Origin: CAYQDF01 sp964416175
GTDB lineage: Bacteria > Chloroflexota > Anaerolineae > Anaerolineales > UBA4823
Reading direction: 5' to 3'
DNA: 42,312 nt
NCBI GenBank assembly: GCA_964416175.1
Contig: CAYQDF010000017.1
Location: forward strand, 1-42,312
The translations under genes were made by a program, and so were the position numbers. Position 1 is the first letter of the stretch. Every line of letters begins with the position of its first letter. Positions 16,258-24,930 of the stretch are shown here, piece by piece. The notes beneath the pieces are model-generated. The model saw only the letters and a list, made by a program, of their open reading frames with translations, searched no databases and was not told the origin of the DNA.

Positions 16258-16301
16258 ATTTCCGGGTGATGATCCTTATCAAGAAATAATCACCCGGAAA
16301 T
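16258..16301 (+). terminator. Long hairpin after the anti-sigma gene
   Basis: A perfect 13-bp inverted repeat, ATTTCCGGGTGAT and its complement, with an 18-base loop. It lacks a good T tract (CACTCTT follows). It may be a terminator or an mRNA 3' stabiliser for the sigma operon. Confidence 0.55.
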
Positions 16302-16328
16302 CACTCTTAATGGCGGGCATTTCTCCTC

Positions 16329-16356
16329 TTGATACAAATTCATTAATTGATATACT
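16329..16356 (+). promoter_or_regulatory. Promoter of the HtrA-like lipoprotein gene
   Basis: TTGATA, a 16-base spacer and TATACT, about 120 bases before the start codon. Confidence 0.55.
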
Positions 16357-16476
16357 CTCTGCTTTGCAAAACTGATAACAAATCAGACCGGAAAACACGG
16401 GGCGGCGTGTTTATAATTAGCGAGACATAAGGTTGGTTTTTCTTCCCATTTTATTAAAACGCCTGAGGAGAATAGC

Positions 16477-18111
16477 ATGAGATCAAAAATAATCTTCCCG
16501 TTCCTTTGTTTCGTTTTGTTCGTGATACTCGTAGGAGCAGCCTGCAGCACGGGCGGTTCCGAAACGACGGACCAACCATCGGTCACACAGGCGCCAGAAG
16601 TTGCGGAAACCGAGGAATCTGAACCTGTTGAAACAAAAGCTCCCGAGGCGCCGGAGAGTGGCGGGATCTCATCCCTTGAAGAGGCGAAGAGTGCGGTGAT
16701 CCAGGTCGAATCCCAGGGAACATTCGTCAACCCTGACTTTACAGTCTCATACAACACCGCGGGATTCGGTTCGGGCTTTATCATTGATCCGAGCGGGATA
16801 GCCGTCACGAACAATCATGTCGTCACGGGTTCAGCACTGTTGAAGGTCTGGATTGGAGGCGATACAACCCGGACATACAATGCCAAGATCCTGGGAGTCT
16901 CAGAGTGCTCAGACCTGGCGGTGATCGACATCGACGGCGACGATTTTCCATACCTGGAATGGCGTGAGGGTCCGATCAACGTCGGATTGGAAGTCTATGC
17001 TGCGGGTTTCCCTCTCGCAGAGCCGCAGTACACCCTTACGAAAGGGATTGTCTCGAAAGAGCAGGCCGGCGGTGAGACCTCCTGGGCTTCCCTGGACTAC
17101 GTTATCGAACACGATGCCAGGATCAATCCGGGAAATTCGGGCGGTCCTCTGCTCGATGAGAACGGCAAGGTGGTCGGCGTGAATTACCGTGGACGCGAGA
17201 CCGGCCAGTACTTTGCAATTGACCGCGATCTGGCGTTGGAAGCCATCGACCAGCTGCGGGAAGGCGAGAACGTAGAATCCCTGGGGGTCAACGGGGAAGC
17301 GTTCGCTGGCGATAATTTCTCCGGTATCTGGGTGTACTCCGTCGAATCGGGATCTCCAGCGGACCAGGCCGGCCTCACCGGCGGCGACATCATCACGACC
17401 CTGGAGAACCTCGTCCTGGCGACAGATGGCACAATGGCCGATTACTGCGACGTCCTCCGCAGCCATTCTCCCGATGACACGCTCAATATCGAGGTGCTCC
17501 GATATGCCACCTCGGAAGTCCTGGTCGGGCAGATCAATGGGCGCGAGCTCGAGACCGCCGTGAATTTCGCGGAGAACGTTGATCCCGCGGTCATCGAGAA
17601 CGTCGAGAATACAGGAGTCTACTCAGGCTATGTCACTGTCACCGATGACTATGGCGCCATCCAGATGGATATCCCGGTAGAGTGGTCAGATGTCAACGGG
17701 TCCTACTGGGTTGATGGCGACGAGACGATCGGCTCGGCGATCTCCGCTGCCGCAGATCTCGACGCCTATAACACCACCTGGTCAGAATCAGGCGTCTTCT
17801 TTGGGGCTTCTGACGACCTGGCGAGGTTGGGCGGTTACGTGAACCTGCTCGACGTACGCCGGCAGGCTTTCATCGACGAATGCAAGCTGGAGGGACGCTA
17901 CGATTACGAAGATGCATTGTACCGAGGCCGCTATGACCTGTTCGAGAACTGCGGGGATACTGGCAACGCCTATATCGTCCTCACCGCCGTACCACACGAC
18001 AACCAGCAGCAGTTCTTAATCCTGGTCGAAATCCAGATCACGAAGGAAGCGGATTTTGAAGCGCTGGAGAATATCCTGGCGACTTTCGAGGTTGTCGGTT
18101 CACTGCCCTGA
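16477..18111 (+). CDS. Lipoprotein HtrA/DegP-like serine protease with PDZ domain
   Basis: The 544-residue product starts with a lipoprotein signal (ILVGAAC, lipidated Cys23) and an acidic Thr/Glu/Pro linker. The trypsin-like domain at about 65-265 has all three catalytic residues: His114 in TNNHVV, Asp146 in CSDLAVID, and Ser221 in GNSGGPL. A PDZ domain follows at about 285-350 (GIWVYSVESGSPADQAGL). The last 170 residues form an extra domain of unknown type. It would act in envelope protein quality control. It directly follows the ECF sigma/anti-sigma genes but has its own promoter. The Shine-Dalgarno is GAGGAG. It could be a target of the sigma factor; no ECF motif was seen. Confidence 0.92.
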   Translation: MRSKIIFPFLCFVLFVILVGAACSTGGSETTDQPSVTQAPEVAETEESEPVETKAPEAPESGGISSLEEAKSAVIQVESQGTFVNPDFTVSYNTAGFGSGFIIDPSGIAVTNNHVVTGSALLKVWIGGDTTRTYNAKILGVSECSDLAVIDIDGDDFPYLEWREGPINVGLEVYAAGFPLAEPQYTLTKGIVSKEQAGGETSWASLDYVIEHDARINPGNSGGPLLDENGKVVGVNYRGRETGQYFAIDRDLALEAIDQLREGENVESLGVNGEAFAGDNFSGIWVYSVESGSPADQAGLTGGDIITTLENLVLATDGTMADYCDVLRSHSPDDTLNIEVLRYATSEVLVGQINGRELETAVNFAENVDPAVIENVENTGVYSGYVTVTDDYGAIQMDIPVEWSDVNGSYWVDGDETIGSAISAAADLDAYNTTWSESGVFFGASDDLARLGGYVNLLDVRRQAFIDECKLEGRYDYEDALYRGRYDLFENCGDTGNAYIVLTAVPHDNQQQFLILVEIQITKEADFEALENILATFEVVGSLP

Positions 18112-18141
18112 GAATTCAGCTGAATCCTTAAAGCGCTGGTT

Positions 18142-18184
18142 GGCTCTCCCGGGGACCTCTGCCAGGCCCGGGAGAGCCTTATTA
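18142..18184. terminator. Bidirectional terminator between convergent genes
   Basis: A perfect 12-bp GC-rich stem, GGCTCTCCCGGG and its complement, with a 13-base loop and TTATTATG after it. It lies between the stops of the HtrA-like gene and the PBP-like gene. Confidence 0.75.
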
Positions 18185-18197
18185 TGCTGTTCTCGAT

Positions 18198-21110
18198 CTA
18201 GCGATTTACCTTAAACCGAACAGCTGCCTCTGCAGTGTTCCCGGCTCGATCATAGGCGCGCGCCGAGAAGGTATGTTCGCCAAATACGATCTGCCATGGA
18301 AATGCGAAGGGAGGCGAGTTCAGACTAGCGACGAGCTCTCCATCCATAAAAAATTCCACACCGGCCAGCTCCAGGGCGTCGCTCGCATCCACTTCGAGGG
18401 GGATCGACCCGGTCGCCGACGAGGTGATCTCCTCCCCATCTCGAGGGAACCGGATGGTGATCTCCGGCGGCTCATTGTCGACGGAAACCTGGATCGTCGC
18501 TGACTCCACCTGATCGTCAGCGCGGATGACGAGCAATTGGAGGACGTAGAGTCCTGTCAGGCCACTGGTATCCCAGAGACCAAGCCGGCCATCAATAATC
18601 GGTTCGGTCTGGTTTTCGCCGAGCTGGGACCAGGTGTCAGGGTTTAACCCCTGGCCATATTGAAGGCGGTAGGACTCGAACCCGGGTCCTGCCGCCCGGC
18701 CGGTGACCGGCACGATCCCCGATACGTGTTCGAACAACGAGGGGGAAGTTATTTGAACGTTCGGATTCTTTGCCGCTGGCGCTTCAACTACATCGTAATC
18801 TTCGGGCGGCGTGGGTATTCCAGCAGCGACAGCCCACGATTGAGCTTCGGAGGGCACGACCATGACAACCTGGCGATCGACGAATTCTGGGGGCGTAAAG
18901 ATGGTCGCCAGCCGGCCTGTTTCACGATTGATTTGAATCGATTTATAAAGGGTATCGACATGAGTGGGCTCGCTACCGTTCAGGAAGATCTCGCTGACGA
19001 TCGAAGGGCAATCGGCAGTTGGCAGCAACCCCGAAGGGTCGCACACATTCAACCGGCTGATACCGGGCGGCATCGCCCAATCAACAACTGGATACTCCCG
19101 GCTGGCGTATTGAATGATGGCATGCCACAGTCCCGTGGCCCATTCTTCAGGGATCCGCAACTCAGGTTTGGGGGATCCGACCCAGACACCGACAACCAGC
19201 TCTGGTGTGAATCCAACGGTCCATGTATCTAATCCGGCAGCAGTGCGGCCAATTTTTGCACCGGATGGCCTGCCAATTTCCAGCAAGTTTGGGTGGCCCA
19301 GGCTGGGCCAGCGTGCTGCTTCGTCAGTCAGGATGCTGGTCATCAAGTACGCCAGCTGGGAGGTGATCAGACGACGGTTGGTACGTCTGCATCCCCCTGA
19401 CTCCCCACTGCAGTCCAACACGATTTTCCCTGATAAATCTGTGATCTTTAACACCGACAGGGGATAGACTTCAGAACTGTCGGCATTTTGCGGATCGGGT
19501 TCATAAACAATACCGGCGAGGTCACCGCGGTTGGCAAACACTGCGTAGGCATGACTGATTTCCAGCAACGGGACTTGCCCATTCTCGAAGGGGAGCCGGA
19601 GGGCATCGGGACCAACGGGGATTTCCAGCGAACGCAGGCCGGACTGCTGCGCTGTCCGCCAGACCTGGTCCGGACCGATCTGTTCCAGGATTTTGACGGC
19701 TGGGACCAGGTAATCACTAGCCAGCGCCGTCCGGATGCGGATGGGGCCGTGGAAGTTCCCATCCGGATTTTCCAGGTCAGCGGCGCCTTCAGTAAGGTTT
19801 GCGGGGATATCCCAGACCATCGTGCCCGGGCTCATCCCGCGCGTGAAGGCGGTCAGGTAGATAAACGGTGTGAGCAGAGATCCCGCAGGACGTCCTGGTG
19901 GGGAAGCGGGTTTCACACCAGATCCTCCCTGATCGACCATTGCCAGCAGCTCTCCAGTATCAGAATCCAGGACGACGACGTGCGCCCCTAAACTGGAGGG
20001 ATTCCCAACCGCCCACTTCGTTGGAGACGGCAACAGGCGCGATGCTTCGCAATCATCAAGGGATCGCTCAGCCTGTGGACTTACAGAAGTCGATTGAATG
20101 CGCGATAGATGCAGTGCAGCCGCACAGGCTGCCTGCGACTGCAGATCGAAATCTAAGGTTGATACGATCTTGTAACCGCCAGCTTCCAATCGGCTTGCGG
20201 GCAAAAGTACCTGGAGCTGGTGGATCAGGTATTCGGTGAAAGCTTGTGTGAAATTATCCTTTTGTTCGAAGTCCTTCCTGAAAACGAGAAGCTGTTCCTG
20301 CGATTCGATGAACTGTTCACGTGAGATCTGGCCTTGTTCGTACAACTTCTCCAGCAGGCGGTCTTTGTTCTCTTGCGCGGCCGGCAGCGCGTCGATCGGA
20401 TTAATCGCTGGCGCTGCGGCAATCGCCGCAAGCATTGCTGACTCGGCAACGCTCAGGCGCGAGGCCGGTTTCCCGAAATACGTCAGAGCTGCGGCATCTG
20501 CACCACGTATCAAATGACCAAAATCTGCGCTGTTCAAGTACCATTCCAGGATTTTCTCCCGACCGAACCTCACCGTCGTCTGAGCAGCCAGGATGCGCTG
20601 CCGAAAAGTCCGCTGCAAGGAAGGAGGTTCGTTCCAGAGAAGATAATTCGAAACGAGCAATTCTGCCAGGGTCTGACGTTCTGGAGCGGTCGACCAGGAA
20701 AATCCCGAATGTTCCCAGAAATCCGGATCAAGCGCTGCGATGACTGCGTCGATTAGTTCCGGAGGGAAAGAATCCTGACCATTTCCTCCCACGCGCAAGT
20801 AGTTATGTCCAATTGAAGCGGGGTTTTCCAGAGTCGCAATCAGGTGTGAATCAGTGCGGTCATATATCCGGGTTGGATTTCGAAGGAGACTGTTCTCACC
20901 TTCAAATAAAGCCGGGAGGGCATCTATAGAAGGCAGACCGCTGGTTATAGAAATCAGCAAGAATGCAGCAACAATGACGCCAAACGCGAGCAAGCTGCTG
21001 AAGAATGCCACCGCACCGATCGCCACTCCCCGGATGGACACAAAACGTCGTTCAGGGGGTGCAGTCCTTCTTCTTCGCCTTGAAATCGTTATGTGATAGA
21101 CAGCAGGCAT
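18198..21110 (-). CDS. Class A penicillin-binding protein homologue with altered active sites
   Basis: The 970-residue product has the layout of a bifunctional PBP. It has one membrane helix (about 28-55), a glycosyltransferase-51 domain (about 85-240), a transpeptidase domain (about 370-660) and two Ig-like C-terminal domains. Every catalytic motif differs from the family. The first GT51 Glu of ED-x2-F is Leu127 (LDPDFWEHSG). The GGSTITQQ motif is ERQTLAEL. The RK-x2-E motif lacks its Glu (RQRILAA). In the transpeptidase, S-x-x-K is SLLT (411-414), S-x-N is SDY (465-467), and K-T-G is RTA (632-634). Structural motifs such as ILEWYLN and TYFGKPASRLSVAESAMLA are kept. The long open frame argues against a simple pseudogene. 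I infer a non-enzymatic or scaffold role. Confidence 0.88.
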   Translation of the reverse strand: MPAVYHITISRRRRRTAPPERRFVSIRGVAIGAVAFFSSLLAFGVIVAAFLLISITSGLPSIDALPALFEGENSLLRNPTRIYDRTDSHLIATLENPASIGHNYLRVGGNGQDSFPPELIDAVIAALDPDFWEHSGFSWSTAPERQTLAELLVSNYLLWNEPPSLQRTFRQRILAAQTTVRFGREKILEWYLNSADFGHLIRGADAAALTYFGKPASRLSVAESAMLAAIAAAPAINPIDALPAAQENKDRLLEKLYEQGQISREQFIESQEQLLVFRKDFEQKDNFTQAFTEYLIHQLQVLLPASRLEAGGYKIVSTLDFDLQSQAACAAALHLSRIQSTSVSPQAERSLDDCEASRLLPSPTKWAVGNPSSLGAHVVVLDSDTGELLAMVDQGGSGVKPASPPGRPAGSLLTPFIYLTAFTRGMSPGTMVWDIPANLTEGAADLENPDGNFHGPIRIRTALASDYLVPAVKILEQIGPDQVWRTAQQSGLRSLEIPVGPDALRLPFENGQVPLLEISHAYAVFANRGDLAGIVYEPDPQNADSSEVYPLSVLKITDLSGKIVLDCSGESGGCRRTNRRLITSQLAYLMTSILTDEAARWPSLGHPNLLEIGRPSGAKIGRTAAGLDTWTVGFTPELVVGVWVGSPKPELRIPEEWATGLWHAIIQYASREYPVVDWAMPPGISRLNVCDPSGLLPTADCPSIVSEIFLNGSEPTHVDTLYKSIQINRETGRLATIFTPPEFVDRQVVMVVPSEAQSWAVAAGIPTPPEDYDVVEAPAAKNPNVQITSPSLFEHVSGIVPVTGRAAGPGFESYRLQYGQGLNPDTWSQLGENQTEPIIDGRLGLWDTSGLTGLYVLQLLVIRADDQVESATIQVSVDNEPPEITIRFPRDGEEITSSATGSIPLEVDASDALELAGVEFFMDGELVASLNSPPFAFPWQIVFGEHTFSARAYDRAGNTAEAAVRFKVNR

Positions 21111-21222
21111 GGCAGGTTAAGACTAAAAGGGAGGATTGCAAATCTCACGCCAGGCCGGTCCATCCATTAACTATTTCCGGGAGGTTAACCTGATCGAGGA
21201 AATTGAGAACCCAGGCAGCAGA

Positions 21223-22968
21223 TCAGGTGACCATTCTGGACGATTTTTTGGTCAATTCGATCGCCGCTTTCAACATCTCCTGAGCGGACTGCTTGGCAGC
21301 TTCGCTCGATTCTCCCAGCATCAGGGCCAGTTCCTCGAGACGATCTTTCTCATTCAAAACTGTAACCTCAGTGTGGGTCCGGCCTGCCTGGACCCTTTTC
21401 CTCACCTGGAGATGCTGCTCGCCAAAAGCCGCCAGCTGAGGGAGGTGGGTGACGCACAGGACCTGGTGGTTGCGAGCCAGATTCCAGAGTTTATGACCGA
21501 CCACAGCCCCCACGCGGCCACCAATCCCCTGGTCGATCTCATCGAAAATCAGAGTCGGGATATGGTCTGCCCTGGTGAGTACGTTCTTGAGAGCCAACAT
21601 TAATCGAGAGGTTTCACCGCCGGAGGCGATCTTCACGAGCGGCTTGAGCCCTTCCCCGGGGTTGGGAGCTATCAAGAACTCAACCCGGTCGAAGCCGGTG
21701 GCATCGAAGGCTACCCGCTCACCGGAGGGGAGCGGCGCGCCATCCGGATCGGGTACAATCTGAAAATCAACTTGAAATTGCGCTCCTGACATCATCAGCT
21801 CGGTAAGCTCTTTCTCGATTTGTGCTTCGAGTTTCTTGGCAGCTGCCTGCCTTAACTCCGACAGCTCCTTGCCTTGCTTTCCGAGAAGCTCCAGCAATTC
21901 TTTCTCCTCGATTTCCAGCGCGGAGATGCGTTCTCCGACGTGCAGGGTCTTATCTTTTTCCCGGCGTGCATTCTCAGCGAAGGCGAGTATTCCCGGGATT
22001 GATCCACCATATTTGCGCTTCAGGTTGTGGAGGAGGTTCAATCGCTCTTCAACCTGGTCCAGCCGGGTCGGGTTGTATTCGATCGCTTCCAGGTAGGTGC
22101 GCAGTTCCCGTGCGACCTCAGCCAGCCGGGAAAAAATTTCTTCCACAACATCCGCGTAGTGATTCTGAGAGGGATCGATTCGAGCGAGGTCCTTGATCGC
22201 GTCAGAAACCTGGCCCAATAAGTCCATGGCAGAGGGTGATTCTGGGGTACCTTCATCCAGTCCGATCAACGCCTGCTGTGCGAGCCTGGCGAGGTTCTCC
22301 GCGTTCGCCAGACGCAGTCTCTCGGCAAGAAGCTGCTCTTCTTCTCCCTGGTTCAGCCGGGCAGCTTCAATCTCATTTATCTGATACGTCAAAAGGTCGA
22401 TCCGGCGTGCAGCCTCGCTCTCCGCCTGGCGCAGGTCCTTCAACTCTCTTCGCACCGCAGCGAGCTGGCGATAGGTCTTACCATATGCATCCAGATATGG
22501 TTCGCTCTCCGCAAACCGATCGAGCAGATGCAGATGCTCGCGAACTCTCAGCAGAGAGAGGTGCTCCGACTGCCCGTGCACATCCACGATCAGCTCGCCG
22601 ATTTCGCGCAGCAATCCCGCATTAACAGATCTGCCGTTCAATCGGGCGATGCTTCTTCCCTCGGCCCGAATTTCACGCCCGATGAAGAAATATTCTCTGT
22701 TGTCGAGAAGGTCTTCCCGCTCAAGGAGGGTGAGGATGGCATCCTGAATAACCGGATCAATGCGGAAAGTGGCTTCAAGAACAGCCCGGTTCGCACCTGT
22801 CCGGATCATGCTTGCATCCGCGCGCCCGCCAATGAGCGTCTCAACAGCGTCGATGATGATCGATTTCCCCGCTCCAGTCTCCCCGGTGAATGTGATCAAC
22901 CCGGGGCTAAAGCTCAGGTCAAGCCGGTCAATGATGGCGAAATTCTCAATGTGCAATTCTGCGAGCAT
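21223..22968 (-). CDS. recN: DNA repair protein RecN
   Basis: RecN is an SMC-like ATPase in double-strand break repair. The 581-residue product has Walker A GETGAGKS (29-36), central coiled-coil arms (for example RRELKDLRQAESEAARRID), the ABC signature ASGGETSRLML, and Walker B TLIFDEIDQGIGG. The length is normal. It lies 21 bases after the zinc-finger membrane protein gene, which overlaps nadK, so nadK, the membrane protein and recN probably form an operon. nadK-recN adjacency is common in bacteria. A gap of 112 bases separates it from the PBP-like gene. Confidence 0.97.
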   Translation of the reverse strand: MLAELHIENFAIIDRLDLSFSPGLITFTGETGAGKSIIIDAVETLIGGRADASMIRTGANRAVLEATFRIDPVIQDAILTLLEREDLLDNREYFFIGREIRAEGRSIARLNGRSVNAGLLREIGELIVDVHGQSEHLSLLRVREHLHLLDRFAESEPYLDAYGKTYRQLAAVRRELKDLRQAESEAARRIDLLTYQINEIEAARLNQGEEEQLLAERLRLANAENLARLAQQALIGLDEGTPESPSAMDLLGQVSDAIKDLARIDPSQNHYADVVEEIFSRLAEVARELRTYLEAIEYNPTRLDQVEERLNLLHNLKRKYGGSIPGILAFAENARREKDKTLHVGERISALEIEEKELLELLGKQGKELSELRQAAAKKLEAQIEKELTELMMSGAQFQVDFQIVPDPDGAPLPSGERVAFDATGFDRVEFLIAPNPGEGLKPLVKIASGGETSRLMLALKNVLTRADHIPTLIFDEIDQGIGGRVGAVVGHKLWNLARNHQVLCVTHLPQLAAFGEQHLQVRKRVQAGRTHTEVTVLNEKDRLEELALMLGESSEAAKQSAQEMLKAAIELTKKSSRMVT

Positions 22969-22989
22969 AGGCGACTCAACAGCCAGCGA

Positions 22990-23490
22990 CTAGATCCGGA
23001 TGCCCGCCAGCCGGTAATAGACCGTCGAAGTAACAATGAAGGTGAAAGCGATTTGCCAGATTAACGACAGGCCGAGATTAAGCGTCAATAAATTCACGGC
23101 CAGAGGCACCAAACCGCCTACAGCTGCCGCTCCAGCACTGAGCTGGAATAAGCGCTTCGACCGCCGTTTGCGGATTGCGAAGCGGATCGCTTCTGCAATC
23201 ACGACCCCTGCAACCGGGGCGATGAAGATTGTGAAAAAACCGATGCGAGAAGTTAGGCTGCTGCCGATGAACGCCAGGATAATAGCGATTGGGATCGACA
23301 GGAGATAATCGAACCAGACTGCCGTGTTGAAAATCTTTTGCTGTGAACGCACACAATCCACACACCGGTATCCGGTTGGGGTGAGGATAGCGCACTTCAC
23401 GCAGATTGGTTTTTCACAGCGATTGCATCGCAGACCCGTTTCTACATCCGGGTGGTTGGCACAATAAAGCATTGTTGGTTCGGAAGTCAT
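22990..23490 (-). CDS. Membrane protein with N-terminal B-box-like zinc finger
   Basis: The 166-residue product starts with CANHPDVETGLRCNRCEKPIC and continues with a second CxxC (YRCVDC). This is a cysteine/histidine pattern like a B-box zinc finger on the cytoplasmic side. Three to four hydrophobic helices follow (about 56-78, 82-105, 117-160), with a basic loop RKRRSKR. I know no function. Its ATG overlaps the TGA of nadK (ATGA), so it is translationally coupled, and recN follows closely. Confidence 0.82.
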   Translation of the reverse strand: MTSEPTMLYCANHPDVETGLRCNRCEKPICVKCAILTPTGYRCVDCVRSQQKIFNTAVWFDYLLSIPIAIILAFIGSSLTSRIGFFTIFIAPVAGVVIAEAIRFAIRKRRSKRLFQLSAGAAAVGGLVPLAVNLLTLNLGLSLIWQIAFTFIVTSTVYYRLAGIRI

Positions 23491-24359
23491 CGTGAATTTC
23501 CAGTCGATGGATTTTGGCTCATGTGAGGAGTCAGATTGCGATAAAAATAGCCCGGATCCTGAAACCGAACGAACTTCAGTGTGTGATCGCTCGCCCGCAC
23601 GTCTACGGAATCTTCGTCCAGCAGCTCAACGGGCGGCTGTCCATCGATGCTCAGCACTGCCTGGTGAGAAGTGTGCACCACAATGCTCACGGAGGATCCT
23701 TCAGCCAGGACAATCGCACGGTCGATCGAAAGGTGTGGAGCGATCGGGACAAGAAGAATCGTCCGCAGCTCTGGGGGTAAGATCGGCCCGCCGGCAGCCA
23801 GGGCGTATGCGGTCGATCCCGTCGGAGTGGAAGCGATCAGGCCGTCGGCGACGTAAGTCGCCAGGAAACGCCCATCGACGCTGGCATCCATTTGTACTGG
23901 ACGGACGATTGCTCCCCGGCTGACGACGGCTTCGTTGACAACATCCCAAGCCCCCAGGATCTCGCCGGCGCGGATTTGCTCCGCGGAGAGCATCATCCGC
24001 TTCTCCAGCCAGAAATCACCCTGGACCAGCCTCAAGACCGCCTCTCGCCACTGGTTCTGCTTGATTTCCATGAGGAAACCGAAACGGCCCATGTTGATAC
24101 CCAAAATCGGGATGTCGCAAGGCCCACACAGGTGTCCCGCGCGCAACATGGTCCCGTCGCCTCCCAGGGCGATCAGCAGATCGAATACTCCGCCTATCAA
24201 ATCCTGGCGGAGGTGTTCGTCATACAGCATCCCCGCTGTCGCCCGGAGGCCGTTTTCGCGCAGGAAGGAAACGACATTTTCAGTCTCCTCCACGGCTTCA
24301 GGAATATGCGGGTGAGGCGCGACAGCGATGTGCTGAAACCGGGGGAGTTTTTCTGACAT
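23487..24359 (-). CDS. nadK: NAD kinase
   Basis: It phosphorylates NAD to NADP with ATP in the cytoplasm. The 290-residue product has the ATP/NAD kinase signatures GGDGTMLRAG, MGRFGFLMEI, NEAVVSRG and DGLIASTPTGSTAYALAAGGP. The length is normal. There is no Shine-Dalgarno before ATG (AAAAATTATG). Instead a perfect TATAAT ends 7 bases upstream, so transcription may begin at the start codon. It begins the nadK - membrane protein - recN operon. The Cas4-like operon ends 53 bases upstream on the same strand. Confidence 0.96.
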   Translation of the reverse strand: MSEKLPRFQHIAVAPHPHIPEAVEETENVVSFLRENGLRATAGMLYDEHLRQDLIGGVFDLLIALGGDGTMLRAGHLCGPCDIPILGINMGRFGFLMEIKQNQWREAVLRLVQGDFWLEKRMMLSAEQIRAGEILGAWDVVNEAVVSRGAIVRPVQMDASVDGRFLATYVADGLIASTPTGSTAYALAAGGPILPPELRTILLVPIAPHLSIDRAIVLAEGSSVSIVVHTSHQAVLSIDGQPPVELLDEDSVDVRASDHTLKFVRFQDPGYFYRNLTPHMSQNPSTGNSR

Positions 24360-24366
24360 AATTTTT

Positions 24367-24372
24367 ATTATA
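24367..24372 (-). promoter_or_regulatory. -10 box of nadK, leaderless arrangement
   Basis: On the minus strand TATAAT is followed by seven bases and then the nadK ATG. No good -35 hexamer is visible at 16-18 bases. The geometry matches that at 12700-12728. Confidence 0.45.
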
Positions 24373-24412
24373 AACGAGTTATCTGGTCTCGATTTTCACC
24401 AAATTGGTCAGA

Positions 24413-24925
24413 TCATACCAGTGCCTGATCGCAAATGGCGTTGAATCCACAGCAGCGGCATCGAGCGGGAGACGCGTGGGAACGCTCTACACTATCGAAT
24501 CTGTCCTTGGTTCGGATGTCTTCGATCAGCCGGATGAGCCTGGATTCCAGCTCCTGCGTATAGTCTATCGCGACAGCGCCGTCCGGGTAGCTCAAAATCC
24601 CTTGCGGAGGGCGTTTTCCAAAGGCATGTTCCACAAGCAGGCAGTATGCTGCCAGTTGAAAAAGATGAGATTCGGATGGCGACTGCAGCGGGCGCCGGGA
24701 CTTGACCTCCACAGGGATCAGAGCTGCACCCTTGCGGATTAAATAATCGGGTTTCCCGACCAATCGCAGCTGAGGGGAGTACAGAGGTTTTTCAAGTTTT
24801 CCCCACAGCTTCTGATCGGAATAGACAACCCGTCCGGCCGGGAGTCCGAGAGATCGACGCTGGCGTGACGAGATTACAAGCAGAATCAGCCCAATGACAA
24901 TCAGCCCGGCGATCGTGAAGATCAT
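24413..24925 (-). CDS. C-terminal half of a split, membrane-anchored Cas4-like nuclease
   Basis: The 170-residue product starts with one membrane helix (about 2-20, IFTIAGLIVIGLILLVI) and then a PD-(D/E)xK nuclease core. The core has GKPDYL (Asp60), PVEVKSR (Glu73, Lys75) and the RecB-family QLAAY motif (Gln90, Tyr94). It ends with CRCCGFNAIC, which gives Cys156-x2-Cys159-x5-Cys165. This is the C-terminal three-cysteine cluster of Cas4/AddB-type iron-sulfur nucleases. The fourth cysteine and the N-terminal His are encoded by the preceding gene. I chose the ATG at 24925, 5 bases after that gene's stop. The same frame is open further upstream, so a fused or frameshifted product is possible. Confidence 0.8.
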   Translation of the reverse strand: MIFTIAGLIVIGLILLVISSRQRRSLGLPAGRVVYSDQKLWGKLEKPLYSPQLRLVGKPDYLIRKGAALIPVEVKSRRPLQSPSESHLFQLAAYCLLVEHAFGKRPPQGILSYPDGAVAIDYTQELESRLIRLIEDIRTKDRFDSVERSHASPARCRCCGFNAICDQALV

Positions 24926-24930
24926 GGCAA

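Noticed and set aside
19488..19991. Plus-strand frame inside the PBP-like gene
   Set aside because: The minus strand carries a continuous 970-residue PBP-like protein with recognisable structural motifs.
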